Source of the DNA: Liquidambar formosana
Taxonomy: Eukaryota; Streptophyta; Magnoliopsida; Saxifragales; Altingiaceae
Reading direction: 5' to 3'
DNA length: 64,000 bases
NCBI GenBank assembly: GCA_039720395.1
Contig: CM077831.1
Coordinates: 32,399,067-32,463,066, forward strand
In this document: positions 1-12,011 of the stretch, piece by piece
How positions within the stretch are numbered: position 1 is the stretch's first letter
How the letters are laid out: every line of letters begins with the position of its first letter
Notes under the pieces: generated by a model
What the model was told of the DNA's origin: nothing
The model's input: only the letters and a program-made list of their open reading frames with translations
The model's database searches: none
Made by a program: the position numbers and the translations under genes

Positions 1-166
1 TGACTTTTTTGTGTTTTGTGTATTTGATTATTGATAACAACAGCATGTTTATGTAGAATACGGCTCTAATCCTGTTGTTGTGCCTTGATTTCTACACTTG
101 CCAGTTTTTTGGTGAATCAATCAAAAGGTTTCTTTGAAGTTAAAAATACCATTAAATTAGGTGATA

Positions 167-241
<75 letters not shown>

Positions 242-2653
242 CTGATTAACGTCGGAAATAAGTTGGATTCAAAACCCGTATTTATATAACTAATTAACAT
301 TTCATAAAAAAACTGCCTATAGATCAAAGGGAAAAAATATTTTTTTAAAAAAATTTTCTTCAAAGATATGTAATATTTTATAAATTTTAAAATTTAGCAT
401 GATCGATAACACAAAATTGGAAAGTAATTTGTGCCAAATTATTGCATTGGTAGGGAGAATAGGACACTAGCTATTAGAGATGCTGTTAGGCCAGGGTTTT
501 GAATGAAGGCATGAGCTGTTTAGTTATGTGTTTTAAAATTAGTTTTTTAATATTGGAGCTGTGAAACTAAATTGAAACGACTCACTCACACACACACGCA
601 CACAAACAAAAAAAAAACATTTTTTAAAACAAAATTTTGAAAACAGCTTTTTGTTTTTTGTTTTTTGTTTTTAAATTCAGTAATTAAACAACCTCTTTCA
701 ATAAACACGAAAAATGATGTTTTCATGAAAAATGGAAACCTAAAAAATAATACTTTTTCAAAATTTATCGTTACTTGTATAATGATGGATACCCAAACAT
801 ATAGATGCGTGTCGGCAAAATACATGAAAACCCATGTGTCACGTGGAATTTGTATGATAATTCATCGGTCCTTGTATCAAAATTGTACTACTTATATCGC
901 TATCCGTCAATTAATTTTCACATTGAGCCCAGCCGTGCTAGTCACTCTATTATTTTTTGGAAATATAATTTTTGGGTACTGTATTTTGAAAACAGACAAA
1001 TAGACTCCATAGGCCATACGTTTTAGGACTATGAAATTCATTTTTATAAAAGATAATAAGGTCATAATATGCAAATGGGATGACATGGACTTTGATGCTA
1101 TCCATGTGGCTACCGTGAAGGTCTCCTCTCACATGGGTGGTCTCCATTGGGCAGGCTACGTCAGCCCAAGGGGATGACAAAGAGACTTCTGTGGATGTGG
1201 GAGCCTCCAACGATGCATATAAACCAAGTCACAGCATGATTTTTTTTTGGGTAAGAAGTCGAGTCATGGCATGATTGTTTGATCATCTAAGTCACAGAAT
1301 GACCAAATTAATTTCTTGATTAATGGTGATTTGTCCCAAAGTGATTGGCTAAACTTTTTTAAATTTTCCCTTAATTGGTAACCCTACATGTACCAATCCT
1401 TTGCTCCAATCAGTTTGCCCTGACTCATGGGGTAGCCAGTGTGACAAACTAGGTCACCCGTTTTGAATTATTTTTGAGATTTTTTAGTTGTCAACATTAA
1501 TGGTAGATGGGTTTGGACGGAGGAGTTGAGAAAAAAAGAAAAGGTGCACTTGGTATTTTAATTTTTAGGACATTAACCTGATTCCTACTGCCACGGATGA
1601 CTTATTAGTCTATCGGGCTAGGGTAGGCCTTGAATGATTTATTAGTCTATTAGTATAGGGCACGCAAATTGTTGACTTTAAAAGAAGAATTACAAATTGG
1701 TCTGGTTATAGGCAAAGAATTACATACTAGTACAAATGATAGTAACTTTTTAAATAATAACTATTAACTGAATTAAGAATAACTACTAACTTGTATTGAT
1801 ATGTAAGTATTTGCTCGAAACAGAACCAATAAGAAATGAGTGATTCAAAACTTGTTGAAGAAGTTATTGGCACTAGTTAAGTTCCTCCGCACATTTTGGG
1901 ATTTTCTGTCTTTCAAGATTGGTGAAAAGTTACCATTTTAATAGGGTGTAGATGTGGAAATTGTTGCTCCTAAAATCAAATTTCACATGGATCCATCATG
2001 AGTGGTGCTTTACTGTCTTATACATGGTAATAATATATGGAGGACTCAATGCAACTTTTGTCAACTTTAGGCCTAAGAGAATAGGTTGGTCACTCCTACA
2101 AAAGGACCCATCCATTTCACCAAAAAGTTGGTGGCCAACTAAAATGTCAATGTAAGAAATTGTATGGGATAATGACATAAGCCCTGATAGCTAGGCTTAT
2201 AAGCTAAAGGGATTCTGTTTTGGACTTGGTGGAGCTTAGTCTCTAGCTGTGACAAAGGTACTGGATCACACATGGAATCTAAAACCTACTTTGTTGATGG
2301 GATAAGATAAATCCAACCACCCTTTTAAAAGAAAAACAAAAATAAAAAAAAAATCTCAAAAGATGGGATCTAAACTTGGTTCTCTAATCTCTCCTGTTCA
2401 CAATAGGAAGAGAGTCAATGAGACACCCATCACAGTAAAAATGTTGGTGGTGAAAATAAATTATTGTATCCAACAACCATTGAAGCAAAATATAAGGTGA
2501 GGCGACATTGATGCTCAAACATTATTCTCCTGCTTTGCTGATGACTCTGATTTTGACCATGCTCTTTGTAGAAAAAAAAAATGCTAGCTTGGTGGTTGCA
2601 AATCGCCATGTCAAAATGGGCTTGGCCGAGCCTAGCATGAGAATGACATATTA
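1..2653. other. Gene-free flank with microsatellites
   Basis: No supported gene lies here. Reading frames are short and low in complexity. A (CT)n tract at about 170-198 is followed by an (AT)n tract at about 205-237. Smaller CA and T/A tracts sit near 585-620. I see no RNA gene and no recognisable coding exon. Confidence 0.6.
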
Positions 2654-3070
2654 TTAATGGGAAGGGCTATGCAATCTCACTTTTTTTTTTTTTATAATCA
2701 AAATCCCTCTTTTGTTTTGGTTTTTAAGATTTCATGAAAAATATAGAAGATTTTTACAAAACAAGGCTGATTTGTCCACTAGAAAACATTATTTTGAATA
2801 ATTTTAAAGAAGAAAGTTTTTCCAAAATCTATCGTTTAAGTACACTTTTTGGCAAAAAATGAAATAAATTATATAAATGACTAAAAATTCTCTTTAAATG
2901 ATAGATTTGGGAAAAACTTTCTTCTATAAAGTTGTTTAAAATGATGTTTTCTAGTGGACATCGCGGTTGGTTTTCATAAAAACCTTTTATATTTTGCATA
3001 AACCTTAAAAACCAAAAAAATAAGGGGTGGGATGATAAAAATGGGGGTTTCAATAGCCATTCCTATAATT
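2654..3070. mobile_element. Foldback MITE, long inverted arms
   Basis: Two arms of roughly 140 bases are inverted copies of each other. The left arm (about 2700-2840) carries TCCACTAGAAAACATTATTT and AGAAGAAAGTTTTTCC. Their reverse complements occur near 2915-2960 in the right arm. The outer ends also pair, with GGGCTATGCAATC on the left and the complement of CAATAGCCATTCC on the right. No coding capacity is visible. Related sequence occurs at 11030-11216 and 50480-50682, so this is a dispersed non-autonomous DNA element of unassigned superfamily. Confidence 0.7.
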
Positions 3071-3500
3071 AATATTGTAGAGCCCAATTAGAGTTTGAAC
3101 TGAAGCTTAGACCTAGCCAACTTCTGTTTGAACAACCCGAGTCCAACCCCTGCCAACTTTATTGACCAGGTTTATTTTGAGCATTAATTGATATGAAGTG
3201 AATGGTAACTTGATGATAACTCAACCTATGTCTAAAAGATTAGTAGGATCGAAGGCCTACATATTTGTTAGCCAAAAAAATAAAGATAAAAACAAAAAAT
3301 TAAAAACCAAATTTCTGTTTAGTTATTATAATTACAAAACAAGCTCAATAATAACTTTTGAAAAAGTTCTTTTGCCAATGGCAACATAGTCTAGACGGCA
3401 CGTCACTTTCTTTAAAGGGTAGGGTTTGGAATAGGTTGTGATTTTAACCCATCTCAAGTATGTATATAGAAAGGGGATTATGGGAAGAAGATGGACTATC
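3071..3500. other. Intergenic, nothing recognised
   Basis: AT-rich sequence between the foldback element and the RRP45 promoter. No coding exon, RNA gene or clear repeat is seen. Confidence 0.5.
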
Positions 3501-3516
3501 CCAATGCATTGCCCAA

Positions 3517-3530
3517 GGGCCCATTGGGCC
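3517..3530 (+). promoter_or_regulatory. Paired site II (TGGGCC) promoter motifs of RRP45
   Basis: GGGCCCATTGGGCC contains two TGGGCC/T-type site II elements, one on each strand, about 240 bases before the RRP45 start codon. Site II elements are known TCP-factor targets common in promoters of plant housekeeping, ribosomal and RNA-processing genes. A telo-box-like AGCCCTAAT near 3679, close to the likely 5' UTR, fits the same promoter class. Function is inferred from motif and position. Confidence 0.5.
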
Positions 3531-3766
3531 TTCTTTTAAACCCAAAGCGAAAGGGCTTTTGTTAAAGAAAACCCAGGGTCCATTTGCGCCACCGGGTTGC
3601 ATTCGTTAAACTAAACCCCTCCTTCTTCCCGCAGAAAGAGTGTAGCAGCAGCAACATCCAACGTAGCCGTCGCGGTTTTAGCCCTAATTCTCCCCCCTAA
3701 TTCCTTCAAATTTGCCTTACACAAACAGAGCCTAAAGGAAGTGTTTATTGCAGTGGTTAGAAGAAA

Positions 3767-6700
3767 ATGGAGCAGAGGTTAGCGAATTCTCTGCGGATGA
3801 CTGTGAACGAGAAGAAATTCATAGAGACTGCTCTACTCTCCGACCTCAGAGTCGATGGTCGTCGTCCTTTTGACTACCGCAACCTCTCTATCAAGTTCGG
3901 TAGGCAAGTATCCTTCAATCTCAAATCTGCTTTAACCCGTTTTGAAGTCTTCTGTGTAAATATATATTTATACATATAAACATGTATACACACACTGAGA
4001 AGTAATCTGTCTTACTTGCTAGTGTTTTAAAAGATCCAATTTTTTGGCCTCATCAATACTGAAACTTGATTGCATATTGGCGGAAATATTATCAACTACA
4101 TCTGGGTTGTTTTATTTTTTATTTAGAAAAAAAAAAACTCAATTAGGGTTTTTATTGTTTAGGGATTTGGAGGACTAGTTAGGGGGCTTTTTTTTTTTCT
4201 TTTTTTTTTTTTCACGGTATAGTTGTTTTAATTATTTTGCTAGTAGGGCTTGCTACATTGAGTTCTGTTTGGGTGCTGTGCTTTAATGGGGTGACCTTTG
4301 TGCTACTATCAGTCATGGTCTCATAGCCTGCCCTCTATGATCGCTACATCTTTGCTGAATCATTGATGGGTGCTGGTTGAGTTTATGTAATATCGCAGTT
4401 GCTTTTACTTTGCTGTTTGTTAACTTGGTTGACTGGTACTGTGACCCTGTTCAAGAGATATGGTAGTAGAAAATTGAATAACCGTTTTAATTATTTTGAA
4501 TTGTGCAGAGAGGATGGCTCATCGGAGGTACAGCTAGGGCCGGACTCATGTTATGGGTTTTGTTACTGCGCAACTTGTTCAACCTTATCGAGACAGGCCA
4601 AATGAAGGCACACTCTCATTCTATATTGAGTTTTCCCCAATGGCTGATCCAACATTTGAGGCTGGCCGTCCTGGAGAGTCTGCAGTGGAGTTGGGACGTA
4701 TAGTAGACCGTGGTCTAAGGTGATTTCTTTTTTCCATATTATGCTTAAATTTTAATGGAATTATTTTATTTGACAAAGTAAATTTTTATAGAATTATTTT
4801 CCCAGTTTGTCTGTGAATTACAGAAAATATCACTTGGTTTTGCATGGCTAAGTAATTGAGCTTTTTATAAGCTAGTTCTTGCTTAAGGCTATAAATTCTG
4901 ATTTCATGCTCATTATGATGGGAGCATGTTAACAACGTTCAATATCTCACATGAGCTATGTTGGAATGGATTCATTTGGAAGTCTGAAAGTGGTGTTGCA
5001 GGGAAAGCAGGGCAGTGGATACAGAATCACTTTGTGTTCTTGCTGGGAAGTTGGTATGGTCCATCCGTATTGATCTTCACATTCTAGATAATGGGGGGTA
5101 AGCTGTTAAATGTCAATACATTGGAAAGACGATTCATTTTTCCTTCTCACCAAAAGTGGTCATTCTTAATATGTTTTCTGCTAATGTTCAAATATTTTGG
5201 TGGGAGCAGAAATCTAGTTGATGCTTCTAATATTGCTGCTTTAGCTGCCCTCTTGACATTTCGAAGGCCTGAATGTACATTAGGCGGAGAAGATGGTCAG
5301 GAAGTGATAGTACATCCACCTGAGGTTAGTGCCTCAATTTTTCTTGAGAAAATAAATATAAGTGCTTCTGTGGTAGAAAATAAATAGACTATAGGGTGAT
5401 GGGATGTGATTGGTAATTCTGATTGCAAAAAATAATTCTAGAGGATAGCCAGGATATGTCTCTCATTTAGGCTGCTAGATTATTCTACTGGGCATTAGAA
5501 GCCATTCTTCCTTTATTAAACACGTACTTTATCCTTTTCATCAATTCCTCTTTTTTTTTTTTTTGGTTCTTTTACGTGTTGCACTTTTACAGGTGAGGGA
5601 GCCGCTTCCTTTGATATTGCATCATCTTCCTATAGCAGTGACCTTTGCATTTTTTGGTGATGATAACATTGTGGTAGGAAAACTGAGTCCTAAAAGGTTT
5701 ATGTACTTTCTCATTTAAGTGTATCTATGCAGACCCTGTTTCCCTTTTTAAGGTTTCTCTTTCTCATGAGGGGGGTGCTGCATAGGTGATAGATCCAACC
5801 CACAATGAAGAGGCTGTTATGGGGGGAAGATTGACTGCTACACTTAATACAAACGGGGATGTTTGTGCTATTCAGAAAGCTGGAGGAGTGGGTGTCATGC
5901 AGAGTGTTATCATGCAGTGTTTGCGAATTGCTTCTGTGAAGGCTGCTGATATAACAAGCAAGATAAAAAATGCTGTGAGTTTCTTCTTGATGACATTGTC
6001 CTTGAATATTGAGTTGCCTTTCATTCCTGTAAGACTGTTCTCTATTTTATATATTTGGCTTGCTGAATGACAGTTTTCGTACAAGATGTTAGAATTTAAT
6101 CCATGAATGGGTATCCTGCAATTATAATTTGTAGTGTTTGAAGGAAAACTGTTGAAAATGTCAATTGTGTTATTTCAAATACTTTTGGGCGCCTTTCACT
6201 TTCAATTTTTCCAGGCACTGCTTTTTTCTCCCTGTCAAGCTTGATATGAAGTATATAGCATGTAGCCTTTTGTGCTGGCATTACCTTGACCCCTGGATAT
6301 TTCCAGCTTATTAGAAAGATTTTATCTCATGCCATAGAATTCACTGGCCGTTGAGACAGCATAGTAGGTGACCCAAATGGCTAGGATCAGGATTTTTTGA
6401 GTTCAGGATTAAGCACAAATGGAAGACTGTACATGATAAAAGAATCTGCTGAGACCTACTTTTGTGAATGTAACCTACTGGCTTCCAAGACTGTACATTG
6501 GAAAAGAATGTGCTGCTACGGTGCTACCTACTTAATTTGAACGGAATACATGAGCTTCCCTTGACGTCTTTGAGTTAAGAATACATTTTTTGACAATGTA
6601 CACCAAATCAACATGTTTTAACTTGAAAATTTGTTATCTAGACATTTTAAATAGCTCGGAAGAAGGAACAGACATTCATACTAAGCAAAGTTATTTATTT

Positions 6701-8926
6701 AATCATTTTAACCCAAATAAGGGCTGGTTTTGAGACTGGAAGCATTTTTGCAGTAGTGTGTCACATGTAGATTGAATCTGATCTTTTGACCACAAATTTC
6801 TCCAGGTTGAATCGCACAACACAGAAAGAGCATTAAGGAAGATCAAACGCCACGCTTCTTCTGTTGCTTTGGATGTTACTGGACCAGGTGCTAAAGTGAG
6901 GGAGAACAAAAGCCAATCTGTTGATCAGAAGGGAGTTGGTGAGATGTCCAGGCCTCATGTGGAGAGATTGAAGTTGATATCAGAGGAAAGTTGTGTCAGT
7001 CAGAGCAATGACGTTCAGGGTGAAACCCAATCATCTGAACAAGGAGGAACTATTAGCAGAGATGGCAATGCTAAGAGTTTCGTTGGCAGGCCCTCAAGTT
7101 GGTATAGTGTCATTCCTTTTAAAAGTTTTGGACCTTGCTTCAGATTGTCTTTTTCATCCATTATCAATTCATTTGTGGGAGAGCATCAGATATTTGTAGT
7201 CAAGTTGACTTAAGGGCGAGTGGATCGAATGATTTAATTTTGTCTTTCACTGCATTTGAAGGCACAATCCCTTGGAATGATCCTTACAGGAATTAAAACT
7301 GGGTGAAAATCTGAATGACACCTTTCATCCTTAAAGTGATCCTCTATGGGCAATGGCATAGATACATTTTAAATGCTGTCAAAGGAAAAATTCACTTGTT
7401 CTGTAAATGCTACACAAAACACATGGGAATAATTCCCATGGGAAGTTGAACACTCAGAAGGCCCAGAGAAGAATATGAAATTAGTTGTGGGCCAATTCAT
7501 GCTGATGGTGCTTTCTCATGGGCCTTGGACTTAACTGGTCTATATGGGTTGTAGGGTCTTATATGGGCTTGGGGTTTGCCCAAAGGGTTTCCTCATCATA
7601 AAAAAATTCATGCTGATGGAGCTGAATGGTTCTAGATCTATGAAAACTGCTAGTCATGGCTCTTGAGCTTTCTTGTCTTAGGCCTATTTTTGTGCATCCT
7701 GTGACTTTTTTTTCGTTCCCTTCTTAAACTGTGTTTTTGTTTTTTGTTTAAACTTAAATTTGATGCTAATAAAAGGAAAGTTTCCTTTTCCTTTCCCATT
7801 TTGTTTTTAATTTAATTATTTTCTTCTAACTTTTTTTTACTCTTTAGGGATCCGTATTCAAAGGGCGTTGATGCAGATTTGTTGAAAGCTTCTCTAGGCT
7901 TCACGTGGTATGTAACTTGTATAATCTTCTTTCTTTATTTATTTATTTTATAGGTGTAAGAAATTTCCATTGCATCAAAATTTTTGCTTTTCGTAACTTT
8001 CAGCAATCATTGAAAAACTTTCAGTTTTGATTCCTAAGTCCAGTGAGAGTACTACTAGTCTGAATTAATTATTTTAATGTTAGTAATGTTGTGGATGCTT
8101 GCAATACATCACTAATTATTTTTCACCAGTATCTCACATCTCCTAATTACTCTCTCTCTCTCTCCAAGAAACAAAGAAAAAGGAACTCTTCAAGTGATGC
8201 CTCTCCCCCCTCATATGTCTTCTCAACTTGTCCTTAAACTATCTCCTGTATTTCTGAATGGTGTAAAAGGATTTATGTAGCCAACGCCATGTAGTTGGGA
8301 TTAAGACTTAGTTGAGTTGAGTAATGGTTTTTTCCTTCTTTATTTTGGCTATTAATAAAAGTTACCTTTCCTTCTCATTGGAAGTCAGAAAATTCAGAGT
8401 GGAGGTCTGCCAAGCCACATGTGACTGAATGGAAGTTAGAAAATTAAGGGGTTCTCAACATTTGGGCAAGTCCTAGATTAAAGGTGCCAAATGGAAGAGA
8501 GATGAAGTTTCATCTGACATCTGATAGAAGTTTCTTCTCTATCTTATGGTTTATAGAAGTTTATATTTAACATAATATTTTTCTTAGATAACTGTGATGT
8601 CATTTCACATTGTATTTAGACATTCACTACATACAGGCATGCAGCACACATAGTTTGCATGTGCAGTGTGCTTGAAACCTGCGTTACATATGAAACCTGC
8701 AGGCACATTTCTTCTGGAAAAGAAACAGAAAGAGTCAACAGGTGAGGAAAAGTCCTGTGAAGCCAAGCTGGAGGAACCAGGAGCTGATGTTAAGGTAGCT
8801 CCTTCACAGATTGCGGCATCTGGAATTGGACTGCAAATAAATGGAGAAAAGACTTTGAAGGATGCTGTGAAGCCTAAGAACAAGAGAAAAAAGAAGGCAT
8901 CATCCACCATGATGCAAATTGGATGA
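3767..8926 (+). CDS. RRP45: Exosome complex component RRP45 (CER7-type), nine exons, two frame breaks
   Basis: Homologue of Rrp45, an RNase PH-fold subunit of the exosome core ring that degrades and processes RNA 3' to 5'. Arabidopsis CER7 is the wax-related member. Exons: 3767-3903, 4509-4719, 5002-5097, 5210-5324, 5593-5673, 5786-5974, 6806-7101, 7848-7907, 8703-8926. The N-terminus MEQRLANSLRMTVNEKKFIE, the SSEVQLG strand, EFSPMADPTFE, GRPGESAVELGRI, RIDLHILDNGGNLVDA and IDPTHNEEAVMGGRLT are family hallmarks. The tail is lysine-rich. An extra base in 4540-4543 (exon 2) shifts the frame and gives a TGA at 4603-4605. A second extra base, a G at 7897/7898 (exon 8), shifts it again. Discounting both, all exon phases agree and the product is 468 aa. 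As written it is truncated, through either assembly error or real pseudogenisation. Intron 1 appears to be GC-AG. Confidence 0.9.
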
Positions 8927-10285
8927 ACTTTTTGCCAACAGAAGTATCTTCTCCTAGCCTGTATGTTTTCTAACCTGTTTTTCAGAACAAAAATTTATTT
9001 AGTGATTTATTCTAGCCTTGCATGCAAAGAACTGGATTACTTAGTCATGTGAAAATCTCATCCATACATGCAAACAATTTTTGTGTTTTACACATCAATC
9101 TTAGGAAATGATTACCCTTTTTTTTTTTTTTTCCTTTTTCTTTTCTCCTCTTGGGTGAGGGGAGTGGTCATAAATTTATGGGTTTCATTCTGGTTTCATA
9201 GTATTTGAAATGAGTCTGTATTAATTTTTGAAGCATTTCTAGTTTGTAGATTTTGTATTATGGATATGATTTTTTAGGATTCCGAGTGAAGACATTTGCA
9301 ATTGTTATGCTATTATCTTTGATGTTGAATTCATTCGTGTTGCCATAATTAGTGTTAAATTTCTCCATTACTAAGTTAACATTTTCTTTGAAATTCTACT
9401 GAGCAAGATTTAAAAGCATTTTGGGAAGGTTATCGTTAAGTTCTCTGGAATGCATTTTGTTTAATCTAATTACTGTTCCTTTGCAGATACTCGTGTATGG
9501 TTCCTTGCACTTTGATAGTGGAGGGCAACTGGAGTAAATTTTGGTGTCTTATGAACCTGCAAGTGAAGAGATCTACACAAGTGGGAGTATTTGGAAATGG
9601 AAACCACTAAGGAGAAACAGTAGAACTCTACTGACCATCTGCATCGAAGGAATGATTTGACTGAAGTTTCACTGAAGAATTAACTTCACCGCTGGTAGCA
9701 GAATGGATCAAGCTATTGTTTCATTTTCCCATAGACTGCTGGAGTGATGCTTCTAAAGTAGCATGCTCTTGAGCCACTTTGGGTTAGAATCTGTGGAAGG
9801 CCTCCGCCCTACTGTATAGTGGATAGTTTCCAATCCATGTTTATTTACTAATCCAAAGAGAAAGAGGTCGTGCCTCTATAATAGGGGAGGCTAAAGCAGT
9901 TATTACTGTCCATTAGATGTTTCTTCTTGTCTGTGTTGATTATAATTTTGTTATAACTATGATAATGATGGGATACTATTTACTGTTTTTGGTCCCCCCT
10001 GTTCTTTTTTCGGAAATGGATTTTAGCCTATTTCAAGTTGATTTTTCTTGTTTTATCGGATAGGATAATTAAAAAAAAAAAAAAAAAATCAGTGACTCTC
10101 ACTTATAAAGAGAGGAAAGGCAGGTTGGAAATCATTTTTTGAAGCATCATTTTTAAGAGAAAATTTTTATCCAAGTTTAGACCCTTAAACCCTTTGTTTG
10201 AAATGGAAAACCAATTTTTTAAACCGTTTTACTGATCAGACTTGTTCAAGATGTGGCAACGGATGGCATCAAATATTAATATACA
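8927..10285. other. RRP45 3' flank
   Basis: Probable 3' UTR and downstream spacer. A TTTGCAG/ATACTC acceptor-like site near 9486 could mark an intron inside the 3' UTR. No further coding sequence is seen. An A-rich run lies near 10072-10088. Confidence 0.4.
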
Positions 10286-10560
10286 CTAGCTTCAAAACCT
10301 ATCCAATGCACGGATTTATATATATATATATATATATTGTCAAATGATAGGAGAAAATTCATACTCACCCAGAGTCGAAATCAAGACTTTCGTAAATCCT
10401 ATCCAAGGGTCATTGATTAATTTGAATTTTAACAGAATATTTATTCTCTAAAATAGTAAAATATCTTTGTTAATATAATATGTTAATTAAATTTAACAGA
10501 TATAAATAAAATAATTAAATGAAAATAATTACTGATGTAATGTTAAAAAAAACCTTAAAA
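10286..10560 (-). mobile_element. Possible degenerate Helitron 3' end
   Basis: Read on the minus strand, the sequence ends GTGCATTGGATAGGTTTTGAAGCTAG followed by T. This resembles plant Helitron 3' termini, which end in CTRR and insert into an AT dinucleotide. The usual hairpin is weak here and no 5' TC end was found, so the extent is uncertain. Confidence 0.3.
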
Positions 10561-10800
10561 TAAAAGCGGTGTTAGCAGCACCGCTTTTATTACAGCGAAA
10601 ATAGTTTTATTAACACTGGTTTTAGTACAAGGAAAGCGATGTTACTAAAACCGCGTTCAGTGTATTAAAGCGGAGTAATGCTACTTTCCGTGTACTAAAA
10701 GCAGCGTTACTAACCCCACTTTCCATGTAAAAAAGCGACGTTAGTAACACCGCTTTCAATGTAATAAAAGCAACATTACTAACACTACTTTTACTTCAAG
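10555..10800. repeat. Array of degenerate inverted AGCGGTGTTA units
   Basis: About six degenerate repeats, alternating in orientation, of a motif close to AAAGCGGTGTTAGTAACACC appear in about 245 bases. Examples are near 10565, 10630, 10665, 10705, 10733 and 10770. Many half-units are followed by their own complement, giving short hairpins. It resembles the subterminal repeats of some plant DNA transposons, but no terminal repeats or coding sequence were recognised. Confidence 0.6.
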
Positions 10801-11029
10801 TCTTTTTCTTTTTCTTTTTTTTTTTACTTTTTATTTTTGTAAAAAAAACAATTGTGTTTAATACTTCCTCCATCTCATACAGATAGGTCATGACAAAACA
10901 TGAATTTAAAAAAATGTCATCATTACATTGACTTATCATTTATTAAGCTTTATCTTTCTAAAATTACCATATCTTTTTTTGTATTGGGTTCTATGTTGAA
11001 AATAATTATTGAAATAACAAAGGGTAAGC
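10801..11029. other. Intergenic T-rich spacer
   Basis: T-rich sequence with no gene or clear element recognised. Confidence 0.4.
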
Positions 11030-11216
11030 TTTTTAGTCATTTATAGTCCCTATTTCATTTTTGGCCAAAAAGTCAACTTAAACTATATATTTTAGAAAAA
11101 CTTTTTCTGCAAAGTTGTTTAAAATGATGTTTATGTGGCCACTTTTCATAGAAACCTTTCATATTTTTTCTAAAACTTTAAAAAATTAAAATTAGTAGGG
11201 TGACTATTTATAGTTT
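11030..11216. mobile_element. Short copy of the foldback MITE family
   Basis: Shares the core AAGTTGTTTAAAATGATGTT and the downstream TTTTCATAGAAACCTTTCAT with the element at 2654-3070. It is bounded by an inverted pair, TAGTCATTTATAGTCCC on the left and GGGTGACTATTTATAG on the right. Only one central arm is kept, so it looks internally deleted. Confidence 0.5.
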
Positions 11217-12011
11217 TATACTTTCAATTTTTAGGAGAGAAGATAAATAGATATAAAGAAAACAAAGAGATATGAAACAATCTACTAAATTTGGGTCGAA
11301 CATTGTTTAGTGTGGGTTTTTCGATTTTCCCACATGAAAAAAAAGAGATATGCAGTAAACACCAATCATCAACTTATCTGCACTGTGTGAAAAAGAGTAG
11401 TGAACAAATCTCAAAAAAAGTTGGGGAAATTATCTTTTGGTGACTACTTCCCAACTTAATAGAAATTGATAGTCAATTTGAAACACACATATGGTCAATT
11501 TGTAGTAAGTTGGCGGATAATATCTTTGTTTGGTGTTAAGTTAGAAAGTGTACGTCATCTGCTTAACACTAAGCAGTCATAAGGTTTAAATTTACGATCA
11601 TCTTAGCAAATAGCAATCAATCAAAGCATTAAGCTTCGGATATAAAAAAAACACGAAAGCTGTTTAAAAAGGTCATAAATTAGTACAGGAACACTAATCA
11701 TTTTAAATGTACAAGCGAAGAACTTTAACACATCAACAATTATCCATGCTTTAATAAAATCACAAGATTAGCCGCCTAAATAAAAAAAAAGGGGGGAGGA
11801 AACGAAAAGAAAAGAAAAGAAACAGCTTGCTTCGCTTGATCAGAGGAGCTATTTATCAATTGCTATTAATTCAAGGTAGGCTACACGATTGATTGATACA
11901 AGTTAGACGACACATAACTGGAAATGGATAAAAACAAGAAACGAACAACATCAGCAGCATCAAAGTAAAAACGAATGCTGCCATACAGCGTAATTCTCGT
12001 CATTAAATATT
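11217..12011. other. Intergenic and TFIIB 3' flank
   Basis: No coding sequence recognised. The last 100-200 bases before 12012 probably hold the 3' UTR of the minus-strand TFIIB gene. Confidence 0.4.

Noticed and set aside
157..363. Open frames over the CT/AT microsatellite
   Set aside because: They translate simple repeats into Arg-Glu and Ile-Tyr runs. No homologue-like sequence or splice context supports a gene.
4399..4605. Separate small gene in RRP45 exon 2 region
   Set aside because: It is the shifted frame created by the extra base in 4540-4543. The other frame continues as RRP45.
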